DNA of 64,000 nucleotides from an uncultured Flavobacteriaceae bacterium (GCA_947488435.1 CANKZG010000005.1:1-64000), one strand, 5' to 3'; numbered from the stretch's first letter, positions 36,998-46,706 are shown. Translations and numbers: made by a program. The notes: generated by a model not told the origin, from the letters alone.

Positions 36998-37253
36998 AAT
37001 AGTATTCTAAATAATGGATTGCTTTACAAAAAAAGTAAGAAGATCGTATTTTAGCTATGAGAAGCTATAAAAAGACAAGAATATGTTATAAAATAAGCTA
37101 AATTTGAGAAGTAAAAAACACCATTGATTTCTTCCCAATAATTCTTTGTTTCATAAAATATAATATAACTTTGAGTAATAAGTTCTTGCTATCGCATAGT
37201 GAGTTTTGCTAGTTATATTAGTATCTAAAAGCCTATTTTAAAGTCTTCACTAT

Positions 37254-38075
37254 ATGCCAAAAACCTTAAAACCCACCGATTTTTTTCCAGATTTTGAACT
37301 TCCCGACCACAATGGCAGATTAAAAAAATTATCTTCTTTTACCAAACAAAGTGAAGCGGACAAACGCTATGGCTTTAAGGACGGTTATCCGATCATTGTT
37401 GTCTTTTCAAGAGGGTTTTTCTGCCCTCGGGATCAACAACAATTTCGTATGCTGCAAACATTTCAAAAAGAACTAAATATCAATTTTTGCAGTTTAGTTT
37501 CGATTAGCGCTGATGAACCTATAATTTCTGCTGCATTTCGCTCTGGTTTAGATGCCAATTGGACTTTTTTTTCTGATATTAAAAGAGCACTTATTAAACA
37601 GCTTAACATTCTTGATGAAACCGAAGGAGAATATGCCTATAGAGCACTTCCCTATACCTTTGTTTTAAAACCAAATCTTGAAATATATAAGGTATACAAT
37701 GGGTGGTATTTCGTTGGGCGTCCTACCATTGAAGAACTTCGACAAGACTTAAGATCCATTATGATGCAAATGGATTACTACTCCTATGAAGCTTTTAATT
37801 CTCCTCACGTAAAGCAGCTGCGTATTCCGCAGCAAACATGGCATGATGAAATTCATATTCCCGCGCATAGGTTAAAGGAAGGTGTTATTACATCTTTTAA
37901 CTTACGTACAGGGAATGGCTATATACAAAGTAAAGGCATAAACGAACCCATATTCTTTAATTTTACTGCTATTCCTGGAGAAGGTTACCGCACCATTAAG
38001 CCGGAAACAAAGGTTAGTTTTGAATTAGTAGAAACATTCACAGGGCTTTCTGCCAATGCAATCAGGCCATTATAA
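37254..38075 (+). CDS. Peroxiredoxin-like domain fused to a cold-shock-like domain
   Basis: A 273-residue fusion. Residues about 8-170 are a redoxin (AhpC/TSA-type) domain: IIVVFSRGFFCPRDQQQF puts the peroxidatic cysteine at C57, with no CxxC partner; the only other cysteine is C79. Residues about 207-273 read like a cold-shock domain: GVITSFNLRTGNGYI with an RNP1-like TGNGYI, an RNP2-like IFFNF, then GEGYRTIKPETKVSFELVE, as in CspA-type proteins. The linker (about 171-206) is unremarkable. The layout suggests a peroxide-reacting domain tied to a nucleic-acid-binding domain. The single-gene context (convergent with a DoxX gene) gives no further clue. Confidence 0.8.
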   Translation: MPKTLKPTDFFPDFELPDHNGRLKKLSSFTKQSEADKRYGFKDGYPIIVVFSRGFFCPRDQQQFRMLQTFQKELNINFCSLVSISADEPIISAAFRSGLDANWTFFSDIKRALIKQLNILDETEGEYAYRALPYTFVLKPNLEIYKVYNGWYFVGRPTIEELRQDLRSIMMQMDYYSYEAFNSPHVKQLRIPQQTWHDEIHIPAHRLKEGVITSFNLRTGNGYIQSKGINEPIFFNFTAIPGEGYRTIKPETKVSFELVETFTGLSANAIRPL

Positions 38076-38098
38076 TTGCATTTATAAAGAAAGTAAGT

Positions 38099-38476
38099 TC
38101 AAGAAAAAAGTAATCTATACTCACCCCAATAACGATACATAAAATATCCATTTAATATTGCTACTACTAAGGCAGCTCCAATATTAGCAGGATTTAGGAC
38201 AGCATGAAAGAGTACTACATTAACAGAAAGAGGTACTAAAATTACAATTGCAAAAGCCATCCATTTTTTAAATACGAATAAGATCCCCACAACTAGTTCT
38301 AAGCTCCCTACCAAAGGCCACATATAACCACTATTGGTAAAAGCCTGATACAGGTTTTCCGCTGCAATATCATCTTTAAAGTCAAAATCGGGAAGGAACC
38401 AAAAGAATTTATTCAATCCAAAAAAAAGAAGAAAAATCCCTAATCCAAGTCGTATTATGGTAATTGCAATTTTCAT
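38099..38476 (-). CDS. DoxX-like membrane protein
   Basis: A 125-residue protein with four membrane helices, beginning MKIAITIIRLGLGIFLLFFG with the conserved RxxLGxxF-type pattern and GLNKFF, then GSLELVVGILFVFKKW. This fits the DoxX/DUF6041-like group of small quinone- or thiol-linked membrane proteins; the role is not settled. I chose ATG 38476 over 38482 because it removes two residues of no consequence. It converges on the peroxiredoxin/cold-shock gene, 23 bases apart. Confidence 0.78.
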   Translation of the reverse strand: MKIAITIIRLGLGIFLLFFGLNKFFWFLPDFDFKDDIAAENLYQAFTNSGYMWPLVGSLELVVGILFVFKKWMAFAIVILVPLSVNVVLFHAVLNPANIGAALVVAILNGYFMYRYWGEYRLLFS

Positions 38477-38777
38477 AATCAAAATACTTAGTTGAACTAT
38501 AATTACAGCAACTCAATGTAATTTTTTTAATCATAAATCTATTGCACATTATTCCGTCTGCCTATACTGTTGCTTTTAATTCTTTATATAACAGGATACC
38601 AATGGTGTTAACAGCAAGATATTATTTAGTTTTTGACTTAACAAAGTGATTAAAAAACAGTAGATTACCTGGAATTATAGTATCTCAATAAGCAAATGAC
38701 ATCTAGGTGACATCTAAATGTCGTTACAAAAACAGGGGTTCGGATATAGCTTTGTACTCACAAAACACAAAGAAATT

Positions 38778-40538
38778 ATGGAATCAAATTCAGTAGGAAA
38801 AAATTTAGTTTATCATAGAAAGTTAAAAGGGTACACCCAAGAACAATTATCTGAAAGTACCACGGTAACAGTTAGAACAATCCAACGTATTGAAAAAGGA
38901 GATGTTAATCCACACCTACAAACGGTAAAGTTACTTGCTACAGCTCTAGAAATAGAGGTCGATGATCTACTTGTACTGGAAAACCCAAAAGCCGAAAACA
39001 TTCAAAAAAAATGGCTTCTTTTATTACATAGCGTACCGTTTTTGGGGTTTATTCTTCCTTTAGCTAATATATTGCTACCCTTGTTTCTCTGGATTCATAA
39101 GCGTGAAGACAATGAAATATATGACATTCACGGCAGAAAAGTTATTAACTTTCAAATTAGTATGAGTCTTCTTTATATTTTTTCTTTAGTAGCCTTGGTA
39201 ACTATTGAAAAATGGGGATTTCTTCTTTTTATCATAGTTATACCTTTCAGTGTACTTATGATGCTTATTAATATTATAACAGTAACAAATTCGCAAAAAA
39301 GTTATTATCCGTTAGCCTTTCCTTTTTTAAGAAAACAGAATACGAAAGCTTTGAAATTTTTACTTTTTCTAATTCCGAGCCTTTTGTTAATGGGGAGTTG
39401 TAACCATCAAGAAGTAGCTCGCATTGAACGCTTGGATGGTAGTTTTATAACTAAGGATTCTCTGACCCATAAAATCACCCAACTGATGACAGATGCACAT
39501 ATTAGTGGAATGGCCGTAACTGTTTTTAATGGGGATAGTATAACCTATAAAAAGACGTTTGGCTACAAAAATGCAGTTCAGAAAATACCTCTTAACGATT
39601 CTACGAATATTTATGGAGGTTCGTATAGCAAGGCGGTATTTGGGGTTTTAGTGATGAAATTGGTCGAAGATGGTGTTATTGACTTGGATACCCCCTTGGA
39701 ATCTTATCTCCCAAAAAAGATTTATGAGTATACTCCAGAAACTAGATGGCATGATAATTTTTCTGCACTAAAAGAAGATAGTAACTATAGCAAAATAACG
39801 GCTCGAATGTGCTTGTCGCACACTACTGGTTTTCCAAATTGGCGTTGGACAGAACCTGATCAAAAATTAAAGGTTCATGGCAATCCGGGGTCGCGATACA
39901 GCTATTCTGGAGAAGGATTTGTTTACTTGCAAGTTGTTTTGGAGAAAATTTTAAAAAAAGGTCTCGAAGAATTAGCACAAGAGTTAATTTTTGAACCACT
40001 TGGAATGAAAAATTCCAGTTATCAATGGCTAGCCAAATTTGAAGACAATTTTTCCTATGGGCATAGTGTTGAAGGTACCTTATGGAAAAAAGATAAAGAT
40101 AATGAACCCAGAGGCGGGAGTACTTTAGAAACAACTGCCAACGATTACAGTAAATTTCTACATGGCGTATTACAAAAAAAGATCCTCTCCGAAACTTCTT
40201 GGAACGAATTATTTAAACCACAGATAAAAATTCGATCCATACAACAATTTGGACCGCTGTCATTGAAAGATTCTACCTTAAATGATGATATTCAACTAAG
40301 TTACGGGTTGGGTTGGGGACTTTTTCAAACTCCGTATGGAAAAGGAGCTTTTAAGGAGTGTAAAGGTGATGGATTTCAACATTATTCTATTGTTTTTCCT
40401 GAAGCCAATAAGGGTATTATGATTATGACCAATAGCGATAATGGTAAAAGTATATATAAAGCACTGTTGGAAGTAGCATTAATGGATACCTATACCCCTT
40501 GGAAATGGGGGAATCATATTCCGTATGATGCGCAATAA
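38778..40538 (+). CDS. HTH (XRE), DUF4870-like membrane region and serine hydrolase in one reading frame
   Basis: A 586-residue open frame made of two proteins usually separate. Residues 6-64 are an XRE helix-turn-helix (YTQEQLSESTTVTVRTIQRI), about 78-170 a DUF4870-like part with three helices. Then comes ALKFLLFLIPSLLLMGSC (191-208), a complete lipoprotein signal in mid-protein, and from about 212 a class C beta-lactamase/esterase-type serine hydrolase (SYSK at S282-K285 as SxxK; YSGEGF with Y376; HTTG). An in-frame TTG at 39351 gives MKFLLFLIPSLLLMGSC, so a separate 395-residue lipoprotein could also be made. The start ATG 38778 opens the HTH; the frame extends to 38718. Confidence 0.85.
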   Translation: MESNSVGKNLVYHRKLKGYTQEQLSESTTVTVRTIQRIEKGDVNPHLQTVKLLATALEIEVDDLLVLENPKAENIQKKWLLLLHSVPFLGFILPLANILLPLFLWIHKREDNEIYDIHGRKVINFQISMSLLYIFSLVALVTIEKWGFLLFIIVIPFSVLMMLINIITVTNSQKSYYPLAFPFLRKQNTKALKFLLFLIPSLLLMGSCNHQEVARIERLDGSFITKDSLTHKITQLMTDAHISGMAVTVFNGDSITYKKTFGYKNAVQKIPLNDSTNIYGGSYSKAVFGVLVMKLVEDGVIDLDTPLESYLPKKIYEYTPETRWHDNFSALKEDSNYSKITARMCLSHTTGFPNWRWTEPDQKLKVHGNPGSRYSYSGEGFVYLQVVLEKILKKGLEELAQELIFEPLGMKNSSYQWLAKFEDNFSYGHSVEGTLWKKDKDNEPRGGSTLETTANDYSKFLHGVLQKKILSETSWNELFKPQIKIRSIQQFGPLSLKDSTLNDDIQLSYGLGWGLFQTPYGKGAFKECKGDGFQHYSIVFPEANKGIMIMTNSDNGKSIYKALLEVALMDTYTPWKWGNHIPYDAQ

Positions 40539-40567
40539 ACTCGTTACAATTGGTCAGGTAAGTCTCT

Positions 40568-42184
40568 TTATCCCGTAAAATAAGCCAGTACGGCCACAAC
40601 CACGCTGATTAAAAGTACCGAAAGCAGAACATCAATCCAGGTAAAACTGGCCTTTGTTTCCTGCGTTTGTACTTTAGTTAATGTTCCAAAAGCCAATCCT
40701 TTTATGGTGGTATAATCCGGTGCGGTAGTCACAAAAGTCGTGGTAATGCAGACAACTATGGCGAATAAAAACATAAAAATCGCCATATGCGCAAAATTTA
40801 TGGTGGCAAAGCTATAGGCTATTCCTGAGAGCGCATCTTTACTTATCTCTGCCGTGATACGCAAAGCTGCAATAAACAATCCTGAAAACAGGGTTACTAT
40901 TGCAGCTTTGGAATTAACGCGTTTCCATAAAATTCCCAACACAAAGACGGCAGTTATTGGAGGAGCAATATAAGACTGTACACTTTGCAAGTACTGATAT
41001 AAGACACCACCTCCAATTTTATTCATTATCGGAATCCAAACAATCCCAAGCAAAACAACCAATCCAGTTGCTAAGCGTCCCACATTCAATAATTTTTTTT
41101 CCGATGTTTTGGGTTTCAATTTTTTGTAAATATCTATAGTAAAAATTGTAGAACAGGAATTAAAAACAGAAGCAAGAGAACTCATCAAAGCAGCCATAAG
41201 CCCTCCAGCAACAAGTCCTTTTAACCCTGTTGGTAAAAGCGTTTTGACTAAAACCGGAAAAACCTCATCTGCCTTTTCATAGCTTAGCACCCCTTTTTGC
41301 GCCAATGCAAAAGCGATAATACCGGGGATTAAGAAAATAAATATGGGCAGTATTTTTAGGTATGCTCCAAAGATAGCACCTCGCCTACCAATAGTAATGT
41401 TATTAGCCGCTAAAGTACGTTGTACAATATATTGATCGGTACACCAATACCAAATACCAACTATGGTTCCACCAAATAACAATCCTGTCCACGGAAAATC
41501 CGGATCCGACATAGGTCGCCACATATTAAAATGATCTGATCCAACCGTCGTTCTTAGTTCAGACCAACCGCCTACTTCTTGCAAACCCAAGTAGGTGATT
41601 ATTAAGGAACCTGCAATTAGCACCACCGTTTGTAGGGTTTCTGTATATATTACAGCTTTCATTCCGCCTATTACCGTATACGCCCCTGTAAAAATTACGA
41701 TCCCAATGGCGCCATACCAAAAGGGGATTCCCAACAATTCGGATACTACAATACCTCCAGCATAAATGGTAACCGACACCTTGGTAATTACATATCCGAC
41801 TAGGGAAAAGACGGAAAGAAACCATCTCGATCTGCTATCAAAACGTTTTTCCAAAAACTCTGGCATTGTAAATACCTTACTCCGCATATAAAAGGGTAGA
41901 AACAACCATCCCAAAAGCAAAACAATCCAGGCATGTAATTCGTAATGCGCCATAGGCATTCCAGATTCAGCACCAGTTCCAGCTAAACCTACCACATGTT
42001 CAGATCCGATATTGGAAGCAAAAATAGAAGCTCCAATAACAAACCAACCTACATTGCGCCCTGCCAAAAAATAGTCTGCGGTATCTTTATTTTTTTGAAG
42101 TATAACCCAAGCTGCAACACCAATAAGTGCTACAAAGTAACCGCCTAAAACTAGCCAGTCCATCTGCCCTAAAACTGATTCCAT
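40568..42184 (-). CDS. Sodium/sugar symporter (SSS family), probable xylose transporter
   Basis: A 538-residue membrane protein with about 14 helices of the solute:sodium symporter family. SSS features are present: the N-terminal DWLVLGGYFVALIG-type helix, the segment FASNIGSEHVVGLAGTGAE at the sodium/substrate site, and GLKGLVAGGLMAALMSSLAS. It is the last gene of a xylB-xylA-symporter operon (22 bases after xylA), so D-xylose is the likely substrate by context; glucose or galactose cannot be excluded. Confidence 0.9.
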   Translation of the reverse strand: MESVLGQMDWLVLGGYFVALIGVAAWVILQKNKDTADYFLAGRNVGWFVIGASIFASNIGSEHVVGLAGTGAESGMPMAHYELHAWIVLLLGWLFLPFYMRSKVFTMPEFLEKRFDSRSRWFLSVFSLVGYVITKVSVTIYAGGIVVSELLGIPFWYGAIGIVIFTGAYTVIGGMKAVIYTETLQTVVLIAGSLIITYLGLQEVGGWSELRTTVGSDHFNMWRPMSDPDFPWTGLLFGGTIVGIWYWCTDQYIVQRTLAANNITIGRRGAIFGAYLKILPIFIFLIPGIIAFALAQKGVLSYEKADEVFPVLVKTLLPTGLKGLVAGGLMAALMSSLASVFNSCSTIFTIDIYKKLKPKTSEKKLLNVGRLATGLVVLLGIVWIPIMNKIGGGVLYQYLQSVQSYIAPPITAVFVLGILWKRVNSKAAIVTLFSGLFIAALRITAEISKDALSGIAYSFATINFAHMAIFMFLFAIVVCITTTFVTTAPDYTTIKGLAFGTLTKVQTQETKASFTWIDVLLSVLLISVVVAVLAYFTG

Positions 42185-42206
42185 ATATTCGATTTTATCT
42201 CATCGA

Positions 42207-43532
42207 TCAGATATACTGATTCACAATATTTTCAAATAATTCTTGCTTTCCACTTTGAAGTGCTACTTCTCCATTTTCTTGAGCAATTGTATACAGATCT
42301 TTAAAATTTAGTTCGCCACTTTCAAAAGCCCTTCCCTTACCAGTATCAAATGAATTGTATCGTTTCGCTAATAATTCTTCATATGGCGATACACTTCTAA
42401 TTTTATCTGCAATTAACAACGCTCGAGCAAAAATATCTGCACCTCCTATGTGTCCTAAGAAAATATCTTCTAAGTCTGTTGAGTTCCGTCTTATTTTGGC
42501 GTCAAAATTAATACCACCCCCCTGGAGTCCACCTGCTTTAAGAAAAACCAACATAGCTTCTGTTGTTTCCAAAATGTTGTTAGGAAATTGATCCGTATCC
42601 CATCCATTTTGATAATCGCCTCTATTGGCATCTATACTACCCAACATTCCAGCATTTGCTGCTATTTGCAATTCATGTTGCATGGTGTGTTGTGCTAAGG
42701 TGGCATGATTGACTTCGATATTGATTTTGAAGTCTTTATCCAGATCATATTCTCTTAAAAATCCAATTACAGTTGCACAATCAAAATCATACTGATGTTT
42801 GGAAGGTTCCATAGGTTTAGGTTCTATAAAAAAGTTGCCCTTAAATCCATTATTCCGCGCGTAGTCCTTTGCCATATTCAGGAATCTCCCCATATGATCC
42901 AATTCTCTTTTCATATTTGTATTTAACAAAGACATATATCCTTCACGTCCTCCCCAAAAAACATAGTTTTCTCCCTGTAAAGCAATAGTGGTATCTAAAG
43001 CAATTTTTATTTGTGCTCCAGCCCTAGCAACTACATTAAAGTCAGGATTAGTAGCTGCGCCATTCATATATCGAGGATGCGAAAAACAATTTGCTGTCCC
43101 CCAAAGAAGCTTTACCCCAGAAGCGTTTTGTTTTTCAGCCAAATACGTTGTGATTTTTTGAATTCTACGCTCTGATTCCAATAGCGTTGGTGCTTCGTCT
43201 ACCAAATCAAAATCATGAAAACAGTAGTAGTCAAATCCCATTTTTGTAATAAATTCAAATGCTGCATCCGCTTTTTCTCTTGCGGCACGGTTAGGGTCGC
43301 TATTTGTACTCCAAGGATAAATTTTTGTTCCGGGACCAAAAGGATCCCCTCCGGTATTACATAAGGTATGCCAGTATGCCATGGCAAACTTAAAGTGCTC
43401 ACGCATTGTTTTTCCGGCTACAACTCTGTCGGCATCGTAATATTTGTAGGCCAAAGGGTTATCAGATTCTTTTCCTTCAAACTTTATTGCTCCAATACCT
43501 TTAAAGTATTCTTTTGTTCCAGTGATAATCAT
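42207..43532 (-). CDS. xylA: Xylose isomerase
   Basis: Converts D-xylose to D-xylulose in the cytoplasm. The 441 residues show family signatures: [11 protein letters not shown]-like [16 protein letters not shown] with the catalytic histidine, the metal-binding [15 protein letters not shown] and [15 protein letters not shown] with the conserved glutamate and lysine, and [13 protein letters not shown]. The length and N-terminus ([20 protein letters not shown]) fit the long class II enzymes of Bacteroidota. It overlaps nothing and begins one base after the xylB stop. Confidence 0.96.
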   Translation of the reverse strand: MIITGTKEYFKGIGAIKFEGKESDNPLAYKYYDADRVVAGKTMREHFKFAMAYWHTLCNTGGDPFGPGTKIYPWSTNSDPNRAAREKADAAFEFITKMGFDYYCFHDFDLVDEAPTLLESERRIQKITTYLAEKQNASGVKLLWGTANCFSHPRYMNGAATNPDFNVVARAGAQIKIALDTTIALQGENYVFWGGREGYMSLLNTNMKRELDHMGRFLNMAKDYARNNGFKGNFFIEPKPMEPSKHQYDFDCATVIGFLREYDLDKDFKINIEVNHATLAQHTMQHELQIAANAGMLGSIDANRGDYQNGWDTDQFPNNILETTEAMLVFLKAGGLQGGGINFDAKIRRNSTDLEDIFLGHIGGADIFARALLIADKIRSVSPYEELLAKRYNSFDTGKGRAFESGELNFKDLYTIAQENGEVALQSGKQELFENIVNQYI

Positions 43533-43533
43533 T

Positions 43534-45018
43534 TTAATGCGGTTTTAATAGATGAATTAGTTCTTTTTTCCAATTGTTATATGCCAATTGATAAGGGGTA
43601 CTATCTGAGTCGGGTTTAAAGCTTTTCAGGTAATCGTTTTCCAAAACAAGTTTTCCATAAGCTTCAAAATCTCCCTTATGGAGTCCTGAAGCTCGCGCCG
43701 CTCCAATTGCTCCAGTTGTATCATAAACTTCTATTTCTTGTTGAATTAGTGTTGCTATAGTATTTGAAAAAATGGGGGATTGGAATAAATTATCATTACC
43801 CACACGAATAACATTTGTGGTAATACCATCGGATTTTAAAATTTCCATTCCATAAACAAAGGCAAAAGCAATTCCCTCTAAAGCAGCGCGACATAGATGT
43901 GCCTTGCCATGTCTATTTAAATTGAGGTTTAAAAGATGTGTACCCACAGTTTTATTGTCTAACATCCGTTCTGCCCCATTACCAAAGGGAAGAATTTGTA
44001 CTCCATCAGCTCCAACAGGAACTTCTTGCGCCAAACTGTTCATTTCCTGATAAGAATCAACCTTAAGGTTATTTAGCAACCATCGGTATTGAATTCCAGA
44101 CCCGTTAATACATAAAAGTTTTCCAATGCGTGCTAGGGAATTGGTGTAATTCACATGGGCAAAATTGTTTACACGTGAACTTTCCTTCACCGATAGTTTA
44201 TCTGTTACCGCGTAAATTACACCAGAGGTTCCTCCCGTTGCTGCAAGCTCGCCAGGTTTAAAGACGTTCAAACACAAGGCATTATTAGGTTGATCACCTG
44301 CACGATATAGTATGGGAATACCTGAAGGTAACCCTGTAATTTTACTTGCAGCATCTGAAACTTCTCCTTGTACTCCAAAAGTAGGAACGATATCGGGAAT
44401 CATTGTTTGATGTATTCCATAATGCTGCAATAACTCATTTGCGATACTGTCCGTTTTGAAATTCCATAAAATACCTTCCGAAAGCCCGGATAGTGTGGTA
44501 TTTATAACCCCGGAAAGTTTATAGGCAATATAATCGCCTGGGAGCATGAACTTGTATATTTTCTGAAACAATTCGGGTTCGTTTTCTTTAACCCATTTCA
44601 ACTTAGAAGCAGTAAAGTTAGCCGGAGAGTTTAACAATGTTGTTTTACAATTTTCTTCTCCTAACTCCTGATATGCCTTTTCTCCTATGGTCACAGCTCG
44701 ACTGTCACACCAAATAATGGAATTTCTTAAAGAATTCCCAGCTTTATCAACAAGCACCAAACCATGCATTTGATAGGCGATACCAATACCCATAATCGTA
44801 TTGGACGCTATACCTGTTTTTTGAATAAGGCTTTGCGTTGCTGCACATACATTTTTCCACCACCGTTCCGGATCTTGCTCCGCCCATCCGTTTTTCAATG
44901 CCAAAATTTCCATTTCAACTTTAGGTTCCTGAACCAAGGCAACACATTTCCCATTTTTAACAGTTACTAATGCTGCTTTAATAGAAGAGCTTCCAATATC
45001 ATATCCAATATAATACAT
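43534..45018 (-). CDS. xylB: Xylulokinase
   Basis: Phosphorylates D-xylulose to xylulose-5-phosphate, feeding the pentose phosphate pathway. The 494 residues are FGGY kinase-like: phosphate loop [14 protein letters not shown] at the N-terminus, the substrate motif [16 protein letters not shown], the ATP-domain segments [13 protein letters not shown] and GNGAERM, and the C-terminal [12 protein letters not shown]. First gene of the xylose operon; a -7 box lies 41 bases upstream and a LacI-type operator about 190 bases upstream. Confidence 0.94.
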   Translation of the reverse strand: MYYIGYDIGSSSIKAALVTVKNGKCVALVQEPKVEMEILALKNGWAEQDPERWWKNVCAATQSLIQKTGIASNTIMGIGIAYQMHGLVLVDKAGNSLRNSIIWCDSRAVTIGEKAYQELGEENCKTTLLNSPANFTASKLKWVKENEPELFQKIYKFMLPGDYIAYKLSGVINTTLSGLSEGILWNFKTDSIANELLQHYGIHQTMIPDIVPTFGVQGEVSDAASKITGLPSGIPILYRAGDQPNNALCLNVFKPGELAATGGTSGVIYAVTDKLSVKESSRVNNFAHVNYTNSLARIGKLLCINGSGIQYRWLLNNLKVDSYQEMNSLAQEVPVGADGVQILPFGNGAERMLDNKTVGTHLLNLNLNRHGKAHLCRAALEGIAFAFVYGMEILKSDGITTNVIRVGNDNLFQSPIFSNTIATLIQQEIEVYDTTGAIGAARASGLHKGDFEAYGKLVLENDYLKSFKPDSDSTPYQLAYNNWKKELIHLLKPH

Positions 45019-45058
45019 GAACAGTTTTTTATAACATTCAATTAAACGATGTTCCTAT

Positions 45059-45066
45059 CAAAATTA
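45059..45066 (-). promoter_or_regulatory. -7 element for the xylose operon
   Basis: TAATTTTG on the minus strand, 41 bases before the xylB ATG. No -33 TTG at the expected distance, which would suit a promoter needing regulation. Confidence 0.4.
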
Positions 45067-45206
45067 AAAGATTGTTTAGAGTAAGCTTTTGCTTTTGAGA
45101 AATTTTCCAAATAGTTAATTCTTGGCTCCGCTTTATTTATGAAGTTTTTAAATTTAAAATTCTGATAATCAATATTTTAAAAAACAATATAGTAAAACCT
45201 AAATTG

Positions 45207-45220
45207 CGAAATCGTTTTCG
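45207..45220. promoter_or_regulatory. LacI-family operator
   Basis: CGAAATCGTTTTCG fits the LacI-family consensus: arms CGAAA/TTTCG around a central CG. It lies in the divergent region between xylB (start 45018) and the LacI-type gene (start 45322), so one site could control both. It is probably the binding site of that regulator. The rest of this 303-base gap is AT-rich with no gene. Confidence 0.6.
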
Positions 45221-45321
45221 TTTTTTATCAAGATCTCCTTGTGATTTTAACGAGTTTTTTCAGTGCTATAGTGGAATATATAAGGTTTTACTTAAATTTA
45301 CTAGATTAAGCCAACCAACTC

Positions 45322-46344
45322 ATGAAATCGAAAATTACTCTACGAGATATTGCGAAGCATTTGAAGGTTTCTGTTGGCACCGTATCTAAAGCGCTTAATG
45401 GAAATCATGAAATAAGTGAAAAGACCAGAAAACGTATTGTAAATTATGCGAAGAAGCATCGATATGTTCCTAATATTAATGCCGTTAACTTAAGAAAAGA
45501 GTCTGCACCGGCAATTGGTTTGATTATTCCCAACATCCTTAATTACTTTTTTGCTCAAGTCTTCAGTGGGGTTGAAATGGCCGCTAATGAGCGAGGGTAT
45601 AATATTATTAGCTGTATTTCAAACGAATCCTTAGAAAAGGAAATTGCAACAACCAATACACTAAAAAATGGACTCATATCTGGTTTACTTGTCTCTCTTT
45701 CTGAAGAAACAGAGAAGCAAAAGCAAACCTCGCATTTTAAGAAATTTATCGATATGGGTACTCCAATTGTTATGTTCGATAGAGTTTCAACAGCTATTCA
45801 ATGCGATAAGGTTATTGTAGATGATTTTGGAGCTTCTTATGATGCAACAGAATATCTAATAAAGTCAGGATGCAGAAAAGTTGCTGCTGTATCTATTTTA
45901 GATAATCTGGAAATTGGAAAATTACGCTTAGCCGGGTACAAAAAATGCTTGGAAGATTATAACATAATTATAGATGAGAAACTTATTGTCCGTAATTTTG
46001 ATAAAACGCTTTTCACCACAGAAATTAAATCCCTACTGCACAATCATAAGGTAGATGCTATTTTGGGTTTTGAAGAGTTTGCTGCGGTTAACTCTATGGT
46101 GATTGCAAAAGACCTAGGATTTAAAATTCCTGAAGATATTTCCATAATTGGATTCACCAATGGCATGCTCCCTCAATATGTTACACCCACAATTACCTCT
46201 GTAAGTCAGCATGGAAAATACATTGGGCAAAAGGCAGTGCAAATGCTTATTAATAGAATTGAAGAAGAGCATACTAACATTGCTCCCTTTAGTACAGAAA
46301 TTATAAAAACGAGTTTAATTATACGGGATTCTACAAAGAATTAG
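45322..46344 (+). CDS. LacI-family regulator of xylose genes
   Basis: A 340-residue repressor: N-terminal LacI helix-turn-helix (ITLRDIAKHLKVSVGTVSKA, residues about 3-25) with hinge, and a periplasmic-binding-protein-like sugar domain (IGLIIPNILNYFFAQVF, DRVSTAIQCDKVIVDDFG, DISIIGFTNG). Divergent from xylB, with a LacI-type palindrome between them. Regulation of the xylose operon by a sugar ligand is inference from context; flavobacterial LacI regulators also act as activators. The start ATG directly precedes the helix-turn-helix. Confidence 0.9.
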   Translation: MKSKITLRDIAKHLKVSVGTVSKALNGNHEISEKTRKRIVNYAKKHRYVPNINAVNLRKESAPAIGLIIPNILNYFFAQVFSGVEMAANERGYNIISCISNESLEKEIATTNTLKNGLISGLLVSLSEETEKQKQTSHFKKFIDMGTPIVMFDRVSTAIQCDKVIVDDFGASYDATEYLIKSGCRKVAAVSILDNLEIGKLRLAGYKKCLEDYNIIIDEKLIVRNFDKTLFTTEIKSLLHNHKVDAILGFEEFAAVNSMVIAKDLGFKIPEDISIIGFTNGMLPQYVTPTITSVSQHGKYIGQKAVQMLINRIEEEHTNIAPFSTEIIKTSLIIRDSTKN

Positions 46345-46422
46345 ACCACAAGTAACCTTAATTTTTAAATACACGATTTTTATTGACAATTTTACCAGTG
46401 TTTTCTTTGTTAGCTAGTATTT

Positions 46423-46449
46423 TTGTATGATAAAACTTAACTATATTTG
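46423..46449 (+). promoter_or_regulatory. tRNA-Leu promoter
   Basis: TATATTTG at 46442-46449 lies 28 bases before the tRNA. A TTG (46423-46425) is 16 bases upstream, slightly close. Confidence 0.6.
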
Positions 46450-46476
46450 CCCTCCATTAAATACCAAAAAACACCT

Positions 46477-46558
46477 ACCCGGGTGGCGGAATTGGTAGAC
46501 GCGCACGCTTGAGGGGCGTGTGTCTTAGGACGTGTGGGTTCGACTCCCATCTCGGGTA
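46477..46558 (+). tRNA. tRNA-Leu(GAG)
   Basis: An 82-base class II tRNA. Acceptor arms ACCCGGG (46477-46483) and CTCGGGT (46551-46557) pair with one G-T, discriminator A. The anticodon stem CACGC/GCGTG encloses loop TTGAGGG, giving anticodon GAG at 46511-46513. A long variable arm and GGTTCGACTCC in the T arm confirm leucine type. CCA is not encoded. Confidence 0.95.
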
Positions 46559-46564
46559 CATTTT

Positions 46565-46600
46565 AAAATCTCGACTATATCTAAATAGTTGAGATTTTTT
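46565..46600 (+). terminator. Terminator after tRNA-Leu
   Basis: AAAATCTCGACTAT pairs with ATAGTTGAGATTTT (one G-T pair) and is followed by T6. Confidence 0.75.
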
Positions 46601-46686
46601 ATTTAATGTATGGATTAATCTAATTTTTTTCTCTCGTTCAGCAGAGATGTCCTTTATAAAGAAACTGAATAAAAATACTTCCATAA

Positions 46687-46703
46687 AATTAGGATAACTA
46701 ACT
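46687..46703 (+). promoter_or_regulatory. Candidate MarR autoregulatory operator
   Basis: AATTAGGATAACTAACT shares 14 of 17 bases with the site at 20774-20790 (only the three central bases differ). It overlaps the -7 box TAACTTTG (46699-46706) of the MarR-type gene, so binding would block transcription. Confidence 0.5.
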
Positions 46704-46706
46704 TTG
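46699..46706 (+). promoter_or_regulatory. -7 element for the MarR-type gene
   Basis: TAACTTTG, 30 bases before the ATG at 46737. It overlaps the palindromic operator candidate. No good -33 TTG at the usual distance. Confidence 0.5.

Noticed and set aside
46475-46684. Leftward open frame of 69 codons with the run RWESNPHVLRHTPLKRARLP
   Set aside because: It is antisense to tRNA-Leu and its terminator; this translated tRNA pattern is a well-known false gene.
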